DNA of 48,896 nucleotides, taken from NCBI GenBank assembly GCA_031270605.1, contig JAISXG010000095.1, positions 1 to 48,896 of the forward strand, in the 5' to 3' direction. This document shows, piece after piece, positions 1 through 7,904 of the stretch. How positions within the stretch are numbered: position 1 is the stretch's first letter; each line of letters opens with the position of its first letter. Position numbers and translations under genes: made by a program. The notes below the pieces were generated by a model, which was not told where the DNA came from, searched no databases, and worked only from the letters and a program-made list of their open reading frames with translations. The stretch comes from Oscillospiraceae bacterium (GTDB lineage: Bacteria > Bacillota > Clostridia > Oscillospirales > Acutalibacteraceae).

Positions 1-33
1 CGAATTCACGATAGCTTTCAATTGATTATTAAC

Positions 34-247
34 TTTATTATATCATAAAACTGAATCAAGAATGCGGTGGCGCGGGCGAAGCCGCGACAGATGGGGTTTC
101 AGCCCCATCAGCATTCTTCTAATGCTTCAAAATCCTTGATTTTGAAGCTATTATATCATAATTTTTCGAAAAATGTAGTTGCGGCGGGCAGAATGCCTAC
201 TCCTGCGTATAGACTTGCCTGGATTTATTATATCACAAAAAGTGATA
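34..247. repeat. Palindrome-rich intergenic stretch
   Basis: No credible gene lies in 1-441. This part is a chain of inverted repeats. AAGAATGC at 58-65 pairs with GCATTCTT at 111-118 and encloses two smaller hairpins (CGCGG 71-75 with CCGCG 82-86, and GATGGGG 90-96 with CCCCATC 103-109), giving a cloverleaf-like shape. It is followed by a perfect 11-bp hairpin (124-134 with 138-148), a 14-bp palindrome at 161-174 and TATCAC/GTGATA at 231-236 and 242-247. Three near-identical copies of TATTATATCA(T/C)A, near 36, 149 and 226, separate these modules. Each reads as an extended -10 (TGATATAAT) on the minus strand. It may be an intergenic repeat element; its function is unknown. Confidence 0.6.
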
Positions 248-287
248 TTGTAAAGGGTTTTTTGAAAAATTTTATCTCAAATCGAGA

Positions 288-316
288 TTGACAACGCCTT
301 TTAGATGTGATAAAAT
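288..316 (+). promoter_or_regulatory. Promoter upstream of the gene at 442
   Basis: TTGACA at 288-293 and TAAAAT at 311-316 are separated by exactly 17 bp, a near-consensus SigA-type promoter. The leader to the start codon at 442 would be about 120 nt. Confidence 0.75.
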
Positions 317-441
317 CCCAATATGAGATTTATCATTCTCAAGTCATTGCCAAAACCGACACTGCACGGCAAAGAAATTATGAAAATTTCAGATTGATGT
401 TTATCTGTTTAGGAATAATAAAGTGAAAGAAAGGTGAAAGG

Positions 442-846
442 ATGACAACTTCATCATGCCGCCCCTCTGCCGGGGAGGGGGGTTATACTTCAGGCAAAAT
501 CCTTGACGCGTTTCGTTTATACGCATGTATACAAACAAAGCAGCGCTTTCAGGCAAACGATTCTTCCACTGCGGGGCCCGATGAAAGGCAGAAGCAAGCG
601 CTGCGCGCGGTAACGCGCACGCTCTACCGGTTGAGCCGGCAGGCGCAGGGGGAGGAGCTGCTGAAAATTGTGGAGCTTGTTTATTTTTATGACGCGTCGT
701 CGCTGCTGAAAAAGGGCGACATCAGCATGCGCGTCACAAAGGCCTCGCTCCGCCTGCATTATTCCGAGCGGCAAATTTATTATCACTTGAAGCATGTGCG
801 CGAGACATTTTGCGAGGTGCTTTATGAGTTGGAGCGGTTCGGGTGA
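442..846 (+). CDS. Small HTH-like protein, unknown function
   Basis: This gene encodes a 134-residue basic protein that I do not recognise as a named family. The last 45 residues read like a sigma-70 region 4 type helix-turn-helix: VTKASLRLHYSERQIYYHLK is followed by a helix ending in YELERF. A DNA-binding or sigma-like role is therefore possible but unproven. The first 20 residues are low complexity and lie over a GC-rich hairpin (CCCCTC 462-467 with GAGGGG 475-480), so the very N-terminus may not be conserved. There is no later in-frame ATG before residue 96. The start is supported by GAAAGG a few bases upstream and by the strong promoter at 288-316. It is transcribed toward tex, which has its own promoter. 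Confidence 0.6.
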   Translation: MTTSSCRPSAGEGGYTSGKILDAFRLYACIQTKQRFQANDSSTAGPDERQKQALRAVTRTLYRLSRQAQGEELLKIVELVYFYDASSLLKKGDISMRVTKASLRLHYSERQIYYHLKHVRETFCEVLYELERFG

Positions 847-881
847 TTGGCCGCGCCGTTTTGCCGCCGTCAAAATAAGTT

Positions 882-909
882 TTGATTTTTTTGCGGTTTG
901 TGGTATAAT
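882..909 (+). promoter_or_regulatory. tex promoter
   Basis: TTGATT at 882-887 and TATAAT at 904-909 with a 16-bp spacer lie about 60 bp before the tex start codon. Confidence 0.65.
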
Positions 910-969
910 TCTTGAAATTATACGGTAAAACCAGCAGTATTTTAAATATAAACAAGGACGGAAAACGCA

Positions 970-3123
970 ATGCAGATGGAGCAAATCCTTTCCAATGAAT
1001 TCAATCTCGCGCCGCCGCACGCCGAAAATATTGTTCGCCTTATCAAAGAGGGCAACACCATCCCTTTTATTGCCCGTTACCGCAAGGAGCTGACCGGCTC
1101 ATGCGACGATCAGGTCCTGCGGGAGTTCGCGGACAGGCTCGCATACCTCGAAAACCTTGAAAAGCGGCGCGGGGAGGTCGGCGCGGCGATTGCCGAGCAG
1201 GGCAAAATGACCGACGAGCTTGCCCTTGCCGTTGCGGGCGCGGCGACGCTTGCCGAACTTGAGGATGTTTACCGCCCGTTTAAGCAAAAAAGAAAAACCC
1301 GCGCGTCTGTTGCGAAAGAGGCGGGCCTTGAGCCGCTTGCCAAATTGATTTTTGGGCAGAACCCTGCGGAGAAGGACATTCCTGCCCGCGCGGCGGAATT
1401 GATCAGCGAAGAAAAGGGGATTCTCACGGTTGAAGGGGCGCTGCAGGGCGCGATGGACATTATCGCCGAACAGCTTTCCGACGACGCGGAGCTGCGCCGC
1501 GTCCTGCGTGAATATGTGCAGAAAACCGGCGTGCTGGCGGCCAAAGCCGCGAAAGAAGAGGATTCGGTTTTTCGGCTGTATTATGATTTTTCGGAAGCCG
1601 TTTCAAAAATTCCGAGCCATAGGATCCTTGCGATCAACAGGGGTGAGAAAGAGGAGTTTTTAAAAGTGGGCGTGGAGCTCGAGCATGAAAAAATCCTCAC
1701 GGCGATCGAGCGCCGCGTGCTGAAGCAGCCATGCCCGGCCACGGAATATGTGCGCGCGGCGGCGGCGGACGCGTGGAAACGGCTGATTTTCCCTTCGCTG
1801 GAACGGGAGACGCGCGCGGCGCTGACCGAAAAAGCAACCGAGCAGGCCATTCGGATGTTCGGCTTGAATCTGAAGCCCCTGCTGCTGCAGCCCCCGGTGC
1901 GCGGCAAGGTGGTCTTGGGGCTTGACCCGGCCTATCGCACCGGCTGCAAAACCGCGGTGGTTGACCCGACGGGCAAAGTGCTTGCAACGGCGGTGATCTA
2001 TCCCACGCCGCCGCACAACAAAATTGAAGAAGCCGAAAAAACCGTCAGAAGCCTGATCGCGCGGCACGGCGTGGAGGTTATTTCCATCGGCAACGGCACG
2101 GCGTCAAAAGAAACAGAGGTGTTTGCCGCCAATTTAATTGCGAAAATCCCCGAAAAGGTTTCTTATATTGTCGTGAACGAGGCGGGCGCTTCGGTGTATT
2201 CCGCTTCTCCCCTTGCGGCGAAGGAGTTCCCTGACTTTGACGTTTCGCTGCGCAGCGCGGTTTCGATTGCAAGAAGATTGCAGGACCCGCTTGCGGAGCT
2301 TGTGAAAATCGACCCGAAGTCCATCGGCGTGGGGCAATACCAGCACGACATGCCGCCCAAACAGCTCGATGAAACCCTCGCGGGCGTTGTGGAGGACTGT
2401 GTGAACAACGTGGGGGTGGACGTGAACACCGCCTCGCCTTCCCTGCTTTCTTGTGTCGCGGGGCTGAGCGCCGCCACGGCGAAGAACATTTGCCTTTACC
2501 GCGAGGAAAACGGCGCGTTCACCGCGAGAACGCAGTTGAAAAAGGTGCCGAAGCTCGGCCCAAGGGCCTTTGAGCAGTGCGCGGGCTTTTTGCGCATTGC
2601 GGGCGGCAAACACGCGCTCGATAACACAGGCGTGCACCCCGAATCCTATGAAGCCGCGGGAAGGCTGCTTGCGCTGTTTGGTTACACGCAAAAAGATATT
2701 CGGCCCGGCAAGCTTGCCGAACTGGGACAACAGGTGAAAGCGTTCGGGGAGAGCCGCGCGGCGGCGGAATGCGGCGTGGGTATGCCGACGCTGATGGATA
2801 TTCTTGCGGAATTGCAGCGGCCCGGGCGCGACATCCGCGAGGATCTGCCCGCCCCGCTGCTGCGGGAAGATTTGATGGACATCAAGGATCTGACCCCCGG
2901 CATGGTCTGCGCCGGCACCGTTCGCAACGTGATCGACTTCGGCGTGTTTGTGGACATCGGCGTGCATCAGGACGGGCTTGTGCATATTTCGCGCATCACA
3001 AACCGCTTCATTAAGCACCCGTCTGAGGTGCTGCAGGTGGGCGACGTTGTGAAGGTCAAGGTGCTTGAGGTGGACGTGGGCAAAAAGCGCATCAGCCTGA
3101 GCATGAAAGACGTTGAGGGTTGA
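970..3123 (+). CDS. tex: Tex, S1-domain RNA-binding transcription accessory protein
   Basis: The 717-residue product matches the usual length of Tex/YdcI. An N-terminal helical region is followed by a YqgF/RuvC-like fold beginning at GLDPAYRTGCKTAVVD (about residue 316). Tandem helix-hairpin-helix motifs follow around 495-570 (ASPSLLSCVAGLS, FLRIAGGKHALDNTGVHPE), and a C-terminal S1 RNA-binding domain occupies about 645-715 (GMVCAGTVRNVIDFGVFVDIG). Tex binds nucleic acid and acts on transcription and RNA metabolism in the cytoplasm. The start at 970 is preferred because AAGGA lies 11 bases upstream; a second ATG at 976 is less well spaced. The gene has its own promoter and is probably monocistronic. 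Confidence 0.95.
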   Translation: MQMEQILSNEFNLAPPHAENIVRLIKEGNTIPFIARYRKELTGSCDDQVLREFADRLAYLENLEKRRGEVGAAIAEQGKMTDELALAVAGAATLAELEDVYRPFKQKRKTRASVAKEAGLEPLAKLIFGQNPAEKDIPARAAELISEEKGILTVEGALQGAMDIIAEQLSDDAELRRVLREYVQKTGVLAAKAAKEEDSVFRLYYDFSEAVSKIPSHRILAINRGEKEEFLKVGVELEHEKILTAIERRVLKQPCPATEYVRAAAADAWKRLIFPSLERETRAALTEKATEQAIRMFGLNLKPLLLQPPVRGKVVLGLDPAYRTGCKTAVVDPTGKVLATAVIYPTPPHNKIEEAEKTVRSLIARHGVEVISIGNGTASKETEVFAANLIAKIPEKVSYIVVNEAGASVYSASPLAAKEFPDFDVSLRSAVSIARRLQDPLAELVKIDPKSIGVGQYQHDMPPKQLDETLAGVVEDCVNNVGVDVNTASPSLLSCVAGLSAATAKNICLYREENGAFTARTQLKKVPKLGPRAFEQCAGFLRIAGGKHALDNTGVHPESYEAAGRLLALFGYTQKDIRPGKLAELGQQVKAFGESRAAAECGVGMPTLMDILAELQRPGRDIREDLPAPLLREDLMDIKDLTPGMVCAGTVRNVIDFGVFVDIGVHQDGLVHISRITNRFIKHPSEVLQVGDVVKVKVLEVDVGKKRISLSMKDVEG

Positions 3124-3348
3124 GGTTGCCGCTTTTCTCGCAAAAGCCGCGCAAAGGTGTTCCGGCGCTGTTTTTCAGAAAAGGCAAACGATTGGTGAAT
3201 TTTTCTGTGCTTTTGTGAAAATACTCTGCTTGTATGGTTTTTCACCAAAGTTTTTACGATGAACATAAAAAGCGAAGGGTTTTCTCTGTTTCATCGTTCA
3301 TTCACGGTTGCATCATAAATTGTTTAACTAAAATCATCCAAATAAGCC

Positions 3349-3377
3349 TTGTATTTGTGAAGGATATTTAGTATAAT
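3349..3377 (+). promoter_or_regulatory. Promoter of the 617-residue membrane protein gene
   Basis: TTGTAT at 3349-3354 and TATAAT at 3372-3377 are 17 bp apart. The 403-bp gap after tex otherwise holds only a GC-rich hairpin in the leader (GGCGGC near 3415 with GCCGCC near 3448); no other gene is visible in it. Confidence 0.7.
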
Positions 3378-3526
3378 CAAATAATGAATGCAAAAATGGA
3401 TTTGGGTTTGGCAACGGCGGCCAAAAAATGATTGCGATTGTTCGCCGCCGGGCTTTATGTTTTGCAGGGGAGAATCCAGGAATTTGTTTAAAAGCTTGCT
3501 GTGCAAGAAAAGAAAGGATTGTAACC

Positions 3527-5380
3527 ATGGAACCAATCAAGGTTGATTTTACAAAAAAGGGCAAAAGCGGAGTGAAAGACCTTTTGATTCCGCCCGAAAA
3601 AGCGGGCCTTAAAATTGTTATCAACATCATCCTCACTCTCGTTGTGGCGGCGGTGCTGTATTATTTTATGCTCCCGCCCATGAACTTTAAGGCGAGAGAG
3701 TTTTATATGTATTTCGCGATTGTGTTCGCCTCTTATGTGGGCAGCGCGATTTTGACCACAAGAGTGATGACAAAGCCGGAATATATCCCCTATGTGAAAA
3801 AGCAGGCTACGGTTCCGATTATTCTGATTGTGGTGCTGGGCGTGATTTTCGGCGTGGGCTTTCTCTCTTCCGCAACGATTTTCCGGGCAAAGGCCTACAG
3901 TCGGATTATTCAAGTGGACGAGGGCGCGGATTTTGAAAGCAGCGTTTCCGCTATTAAGAATTTAAACGACTTTGAGAAAGTCCCGAAGATTGACGATCGT
4001 GTGGCTGAAATGCTTGCTGACAAAAGCTTTGGCGACCTTGCGGCGCTCGGCTATGTTTCCCAGTTTGACCTCGCCGCGGAATACTCCACGCAGATCAACT
4101 ATCAAAACAGGCCTTACCGGGTGTTTCCATTGCAATATGCCGGTTTTTTCAAATGGTTCTATAACCGCGACACCGGCCACCCGGGTTATATCACGGTGGA
4201 TATGCACACCTCCGAAGCCCGTTTTGTGGACAAAAACGAGAATGGCGACCCCGTGACGGTGAAATATTCTCCGTCTGAGCTGTTCGGCCGCTATTTGATG
4301 CGTGTGCTGCGGTTTGAATATCCCACTTATATGTTCGGCGTGCCCTCTTTTGAAATTGACGATGCCGGAAACCCCTTCTGGATCGTGGAGCACATTGACA
4401 AAACCGTCGGCCTTTTGGGCGGCGACGACATCGCGGGCGTGGTGATGGTCAACGCGGTGACGGGCGAGAGCACCTATTATACGATTGAAGAGATGCGGGC
4501 CAATCAGAGCCACAGCGGCGAGAATCTTTCGTGGATCGACCAGGTGTACAGCGCGGATTTGCTGATTCAGCAGTACAATTACAAGGGCCGTTATTCAAAC
4601 GGTTTTATCAACTACTATATCGGGCAGGAGGGCGTAAAGGCAACAAGTGACGGCTGGTCCTATCTTGCCATTAACGATGACGTCTATATTTGCACCGGCA
4701 TCACGAGCGTTACTGCCGAAAACTCCGTTATCGGCTTTTTGCTGGTGAATCAGCGCACAAAGGAAGCAAGTATTTATGAGGTGATCGGTGCTTCGGAGAA
4801 AGCGGCGCAGGATTCGGCAAAAGGTATTGTTTCAGATAAAAACTGGAACGCCACATTCCCGCTGCTCTTAAACCTTGGCGGAGAGCCGACCTATTTTATG
4901 GCACTGACGGATCAGAATGCGGGTGTGGTGAAGGGCTATTCAATGGTAAACGTGCGGCAGTTTGACCAGGTGGTGCGCAGCCCTGACGACAATGAGTCGA
5001 GCTATATTGCCTGTTTGCAGGAATATATCAAAAAGTTCCCCAACGTGCAGGTGAGCCTTGACGGCGCCAGCGAGGAAGAGCAGCCGGGCAACATCCAAAT
5101 CAAAAAGAGCGGTGTGATTGCCGATATCCGCGATGTTGTCATTAATTCAAACAGCGTATTCTTTATCCGCTTAGAGGGCTCCAATACGGTTTATATGGTC
5201 ACCGCGGCGAAAAATAACGCCGTTGTGATGCTCAACAAGGGCGACACCGTCAACCTTGTGATGAGCACGGACAAGGGCGACCACATTGCGGCGGACATTG
5301 ACGCTTCGCCGGAGGAGACGCCTGAAACGCAGGGCGGCGAAACCACAACAGTCCAAGACGCAACAGGCGCGGCAGCTTAA
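3527..5380 (+). CDS. Membrane protein of unknown function, 617 aa
   Basis: I do not recognise a characterised family. Three hydrophobic segments lie in the first 150 residues (around IVINIILTLVVAAVLYYFML, MYFAIVFASYVGSAIL and VPIILIVVLGVIFGVGFLSS). They are followed by a soluble domain of about 460 residues rich in aromatic residues and containing GVVMVNAVTGESTYY and INDDVYICTGITSV. The last 20 residues are a low-complexity Glu/Thr/Gly tail. The start at 3527 is chosen because AAAGGA precedes it at good spacing. The frame stays open upstream to 3428, but that extension has no ribosome binding site and an atypical composition. It has its own promoter and a very strong terminator at 5388-5430, so it forms a single-gene unit. 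An envelope role is only an inference. Confidence 0.8.
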   Translation: MEPIKVDFTKKGKSGVKDLLIPPEKAGLKIVINIILTLVVAAVLYYFMLPPMNFKAREFYMYFAIVFASYVGSAILTTRVMTKPEYIPYVKKQATVPIILIVVLGVIFGVGFLSSATIFRAKAYSRIIQVDEGADFESSVSAIKNLNDFEKVPKIDDRVAEMLADKSFGDLAALGYVSQFDLAAEYSTQINYQNRPYRVFPLQYAGFFKWFYNRDTGHPGYITVDMHTSEARFVDKNENGDPVTVKYSPSELFGRYLMRVLRFEYPTYMFGVPSFEIDDAGNPFWIVEHIDKTVGLLGGDDIAGVVMVNAVTGESTYYTIEEMRANQSHSGENLSWIDQVYSADLLIQQYNYKGRYSNGFINYYIGQEGVKATSDGWSYLAINDDVYICTGITSVTAENSVIGFLLVNQRTKEASIYEVIGASEKAAQDSAKGIVSDKNWNATFPLLLNLGGEPTYFMALTDQNAGVVKGYSMVNVRQFDQVVRSPDDNESSYIACLQEYIKKFPNVQVSLDGASEEEQPGNIQIKKSGVIADIRDVVINSNSVFFIRLEGSNTVYMVTAAKNNAVVMLNKGDTVNLVMSTDKGDHIAADIDASPEETPETQGGETTTVQDATGAAA

Positions 5381-5387
5381 AAATCTT

Positions 5388-5430
5388 CCCGGCTACGCGC
5401 TGTGACAAACACAGCGCGTAGCCGGGGTTT
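5388..5430 (+). terminator. Strong intrinsic terminator
   Basis: A perfect 17-bp stem (5388-5404 with 5410-5426, loop ACAAA) is followed by GTTTT. It closes the 617-residue membrane protein gene. Confidence 0.85.
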
Positions 5431-5477
5431 TGCATAAAAAGCAGCGGGGGACAGAAGCTGCCCATTTTTTCAGACTG

Positions 5478-5519
5478 TGCTGTCAACAGGGCCAACGCTT
5501 GTTGACTCTGTTGACAGCA
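5478..5519. promoter_or_regulatory. Perfect 12-bp inverted repeat before the ceramidase-like gene
   Basis: TGCTGTCAACAG (5478-5489) and CTGTTGACAGCA (5508-5519) form a perfect inverted repeat. The 18-bp centre itself contains CAAC-GCTT-GTTG. The right arm carries TTGACA but no convincing -10 follows at 17 bp. There is no T-run, so it is unlikely to be a terminator. An operator or a structured mRNA leader is possible. Confidence 0.5.
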
Positions 5520-5574
5520 TTGTCATCCATGAAAAAATGAGAGACGGAAAAGACCGTCGAAAGGGGAAAGACTG

Positions 5575-7041
5575 ATGAAACCAATGAGCATCGTCACGAA
5601 AGCACTCGGGGCATCGATTTCTGTGGCGGGAAAAAGCAAGGCAAAACGGGTGAAGGCGCCTGAAATTCCAAAGGCGGAGTTTCACTACACCGCAAAGGCG
5701 AAGGGGAAAACGTTTCAGGTGGGCTTCGGCAAAGAGTCGATCATGCCTGTGGACATTTCGAAGAAAAAGTACTACATAGCGGGTTATGGCATGTATAAGC
5801 CCGCGACCGGGATTTTGGACACGCTCTATGCCCACGCGGTGTGGATCGACGACAGATCCGGCAAGGGCGGCATCGTGCTTGTGTCGCTCGACGCGGTGGG
5901 CATGCTGAAAACCGACGTTGACATCATCAAAAAGTATTTAAAGCCGTTTTGCCAAAGAACCGGCTGCCGCAACATCAACATTGTGTGCACGCATGACCAC
6001 GCGGGCATAGACACCATGGGCATTTGGGGCGCGGTGCCGAGAACCGGGCGCACGAAAGAGTTCATGGAGCTTGTGCGTGACAGCATTGTTGCCGCGTGTG
6101 AAAAGGCATATGAAGACCGCCGCGAGGGCGCGCTTTTTCACGGCACGATCGAGGTGCCCGACATGCAGGAGGACATTCGTCTGCCGAAGGTCTATTCCAA
6201 AACCCTCACCCGCCTGCGCTTTGCGCCCAGCGACGGTACTCGTGAGACCTATATTTTGAATTTTGCCTCGCACTCCGAGTCGCTTTCGAGCAGAAACAAG
6301 CAGATCAGCGCGGACTTCCCCGCTTATCTCCGAAAAGAGATTTTTGAAAAAACGGGCGCGGAAACCGTGTATTGCGTGGGCGCCATCGGCGGCATGATCA
6401 GCATGGAGGTGCACGGCAAAACCATGCCGGAGCGCATTGAAATCACAAAGGGGCTGGGCGTGAAGCTGGCAGGTTACGCGACGGCGATTGAAAACGAGCG
6501 CCAGCTCATGCCCCGCATCAGCTTTATTAAGCAGGAATTTTATTTTGACGCCGCGAATATCGTGCTCATGACCATGGCGCAGCTTTCGGTGCTGCAGGTC
6601 AAACGGTATTATTCGGCGGACTCTTCGCTCGGTTATCTGCTGAAATCGGAAATGACCTATCTGGAAATTGATGACCTGCATATGGCCTTTGTGCCGGGCG
6701 AAATTTTCCCGGAGCTGGTTTACGGCGGGTATCTTTCGGCTGAGGAGTCGGCGGAGGGCCTGCCGCCCACGGTGAACCCGCTGCCCCTTTCAGAAATCGC
6801 GGGGGATAAAAACCTGCTGGTCTTCGGCCTCGCGAACGACGAGGTGGGCTATATGGTGCCGCCGAACGATTTTATGCTGCACCCCGAAACGCCGTATCTT
6901 GACAGGCCCATTGACAGACTCGGCCGCAGGCACTATGAAGAGACGAATTCACTCGGCCCGAACACCGCGCCGAAGGTTGCGGCTGTGTTCACCGAACTGA
7001 TGGAGACAGTGAAGAAAACGAAAGCACGGATTGAAGCTTAA
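5575..7041 (+). CDS. Neutral/alkaline ceramidase-like protein
   Basis: The 488-residue protein resembles the N-terminal domain of neutral/alkaline non-lysosomal ceramidases, zinc amidases that cleave the N-acyl bond of ceramides. Family-like elements are VGFGKESIMPVD near the start, IVCTHDHAGIDTMGIWG at about 136-152 in the place of the metal-binding histidine motif, and FASHSESLS further on. It is shorter than secreted bacterial ceramidases and appears to lack the C-terminal immunoglobulin-like part. There is no signal peptide; the N-terminus is basic and soluble, suggesting a cytosolic enzyme. AAAGGGG precedes the ATG. The true substrate is unknown; an acyl-amide or other ester is possible. 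Confidence 0.7.
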   Translation: MKPMSIVTKALGASISVAGKSKAKRVKAPEIPKAEFHYTAKAKGKTFQVGFGKESIMPVDISKKKYYIAGYGMYKPATGILDTLYAHAVWIDDRSGKGGIVLVSLDAVGMLKTDVDIIKKYLKPFCQRTGCRNINIVCTHDHAGIDTMGIWGAVPRTGRTKEFMELVRDSIVAACEKAYEDRREGALFHGTIEVPDMQEDIRLPKVYSKTLTRLRFAPSDGTRETYILNFASHSESLSSRNKQISADFPAYLRKEIFEKTGAETVYCVGAIGGMISMEVHGKTMPERIEITKGLGVKLAGYATAIENERQLMPRISFIKQEFYFDAANIVLMTMAQLSVLQVKRYYSADSSLGYLLKSEMTYLEIDDLHMAFVPGEIFPELVYGGYLSAEESAEGLPPTVNPLPLSEIAGDKNLLVFGLANDEVGYMVPPNDFMLHPETPYLDRPIDRLGRRHYEETNSLGPNTAPKVAAVFTELMETVKKTKARIEA

Positions 7042-7046
7042 AAAGG

Positions 7047-7079
7047 GCGGCAGGCCGGGTTTGCTTCCCGACTTGCCGC
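7047..7079 (+). terminator. Weak stem-loop after the ceramidase-like gene
   Basis: GCGGCA (7047-7052) pairs with TGCCGC (7074-7079), with partly paired inner bases. There is no good T-run, so termination is uncertain. Confidence 0.4.
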
Positions 7080-7121
7080 ATTTATTGGATTAACGATTGA
7101 ATAAGGGTGTATGCGTAAACA

Positions 7122-7787
7122 ATGAAAGCAGACCTGATTATTTTTGATTTTGACGGAACAATTTTAAATTCAGAGCGGGGTATTGCGAACTGCGTGAGGC
7201 ACGCGCTGGCGAGCGTGGGTGTGGAGGAGCATGACGACTCAAAAATCCGCCGCTTTATCGGCCCGCCGCTGTTTCATGCGTTTCAGGAGCTGTATGGCTT
7301 TGATGACGAAACCGCCGCGCGGCTTGTGGATGTTTACCGTGAGCGCTACCGGCCCGTTGGGTATCGGGAGTGCGAGGTTTACGAGGGCGTTTTGCCCATG
7401 CTGGCCGCCCTGAGGGAAACAGGTGTGAAAACAGCCGTGGCCTCTGCAAAGCCGGAGGAATTTGTTGTAAAAATCAGCAGGGAGCTGGGCTTCGCGCACC
7501 TGTTTGACGCCTTGATCGGCTCCCGGCTGCAGGACACGCAAGCGGATAAGACCCGCCTGCTGCAGCGGGCGATGGAAGAAACGGGCTTTTCGGGCGCACA
7601 CAATGTGGTGATGGTGGGCGACAGCAGGTTTGACATGCTTGCGGCGAAAAACGCGGGCGCGTTTGCCGTGGGTGTGGAATACGGCTTCGGCTCAAGAGCG
7701 GAGCTTGAGGAGTCCGGCGCGGATTATATTGCGAAAACAGTGCGGGATTTAGAGCGGTGCCTGCTCTCTTTGATCAACATTTCTTGA
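7122..7787 (+). CDS. HAD-family phosphatase, phosphoglycolate phosphatase-like
   Basis: This is a 221-residue HAD superfamily hydrolase of the Gph/PpaX type. Motif I is DFDGTILNSE at residues 8-17, where the first Asp is the nucleophile and the second the acid/base. Motif II is AVASAKPEE around 105, the motif III lysine lies in QADKTRLL, and motif IV is GDSRFDMLAA around 166-175. A helical cap sits between motifs I and II. The substrate is a small phosphate ester that cannot be fixed from sequence. The start codon overlaps the stop of a four-codon mini-ORF (ATG at 7111, TGA at 7123-7125), so weak translational coupling is possible. The ribosome binding site AAGGGTG is rather far upstream. Confidence 0.85.
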   Translation: MKADLIIFDFDGTILNSERGIANCVRHALASVGVEEHDDSKIRRFIGPPLFHAFQELYGFDDETAARLVDVYRERYRPVGYRECEVYEGVLPMLAALRETGVKTAVASAKPEEFVVKISRELGFAHLFDALIGSRLQDTQADKTRLLQRAMEETGFSGAHNVVMVGDSRFDMLAAKNAGAFAVGVEYGFGSRAELEESGADYIAKTVRDLERCLLSLINIS

Positions 7788-7809
7788 TGATTCGTTCATA
7801 AAAAATTTC

Positions 7810-7838
7810 TTGTTTTTGGCAAAGCGCTGTGTTAAAAT
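7810..7838 (+). promoter_or_regulatory. Promoter of the LCAT-like hydrolase gene
   Basis: TTGTTT at 7810-7815 and TAAAAT at 7833-7838 are separated by 17 bp. Confidence 0.65.
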
Positions 7839-7904
7839 AAACGGTACTTTAATTTATATTAAACATTTGTTTTGAGAGTTACAATAAAATTTGGGGGTTT
7901 TTTT

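Noticed and set aside
67-291. Open frame of 74 codons in the 5' intergenic stretch
   Set aside because: It runs through palindromes, has no ribosome binding site, and its product has no protein-like composition.
2134-3018. Long antisense open frame (294 codons) opposite tex
   Set aside because: It is a shadow of the GC-rich tex reading frame: His/Arg-rich and without a start signal. Tex is clearly real.
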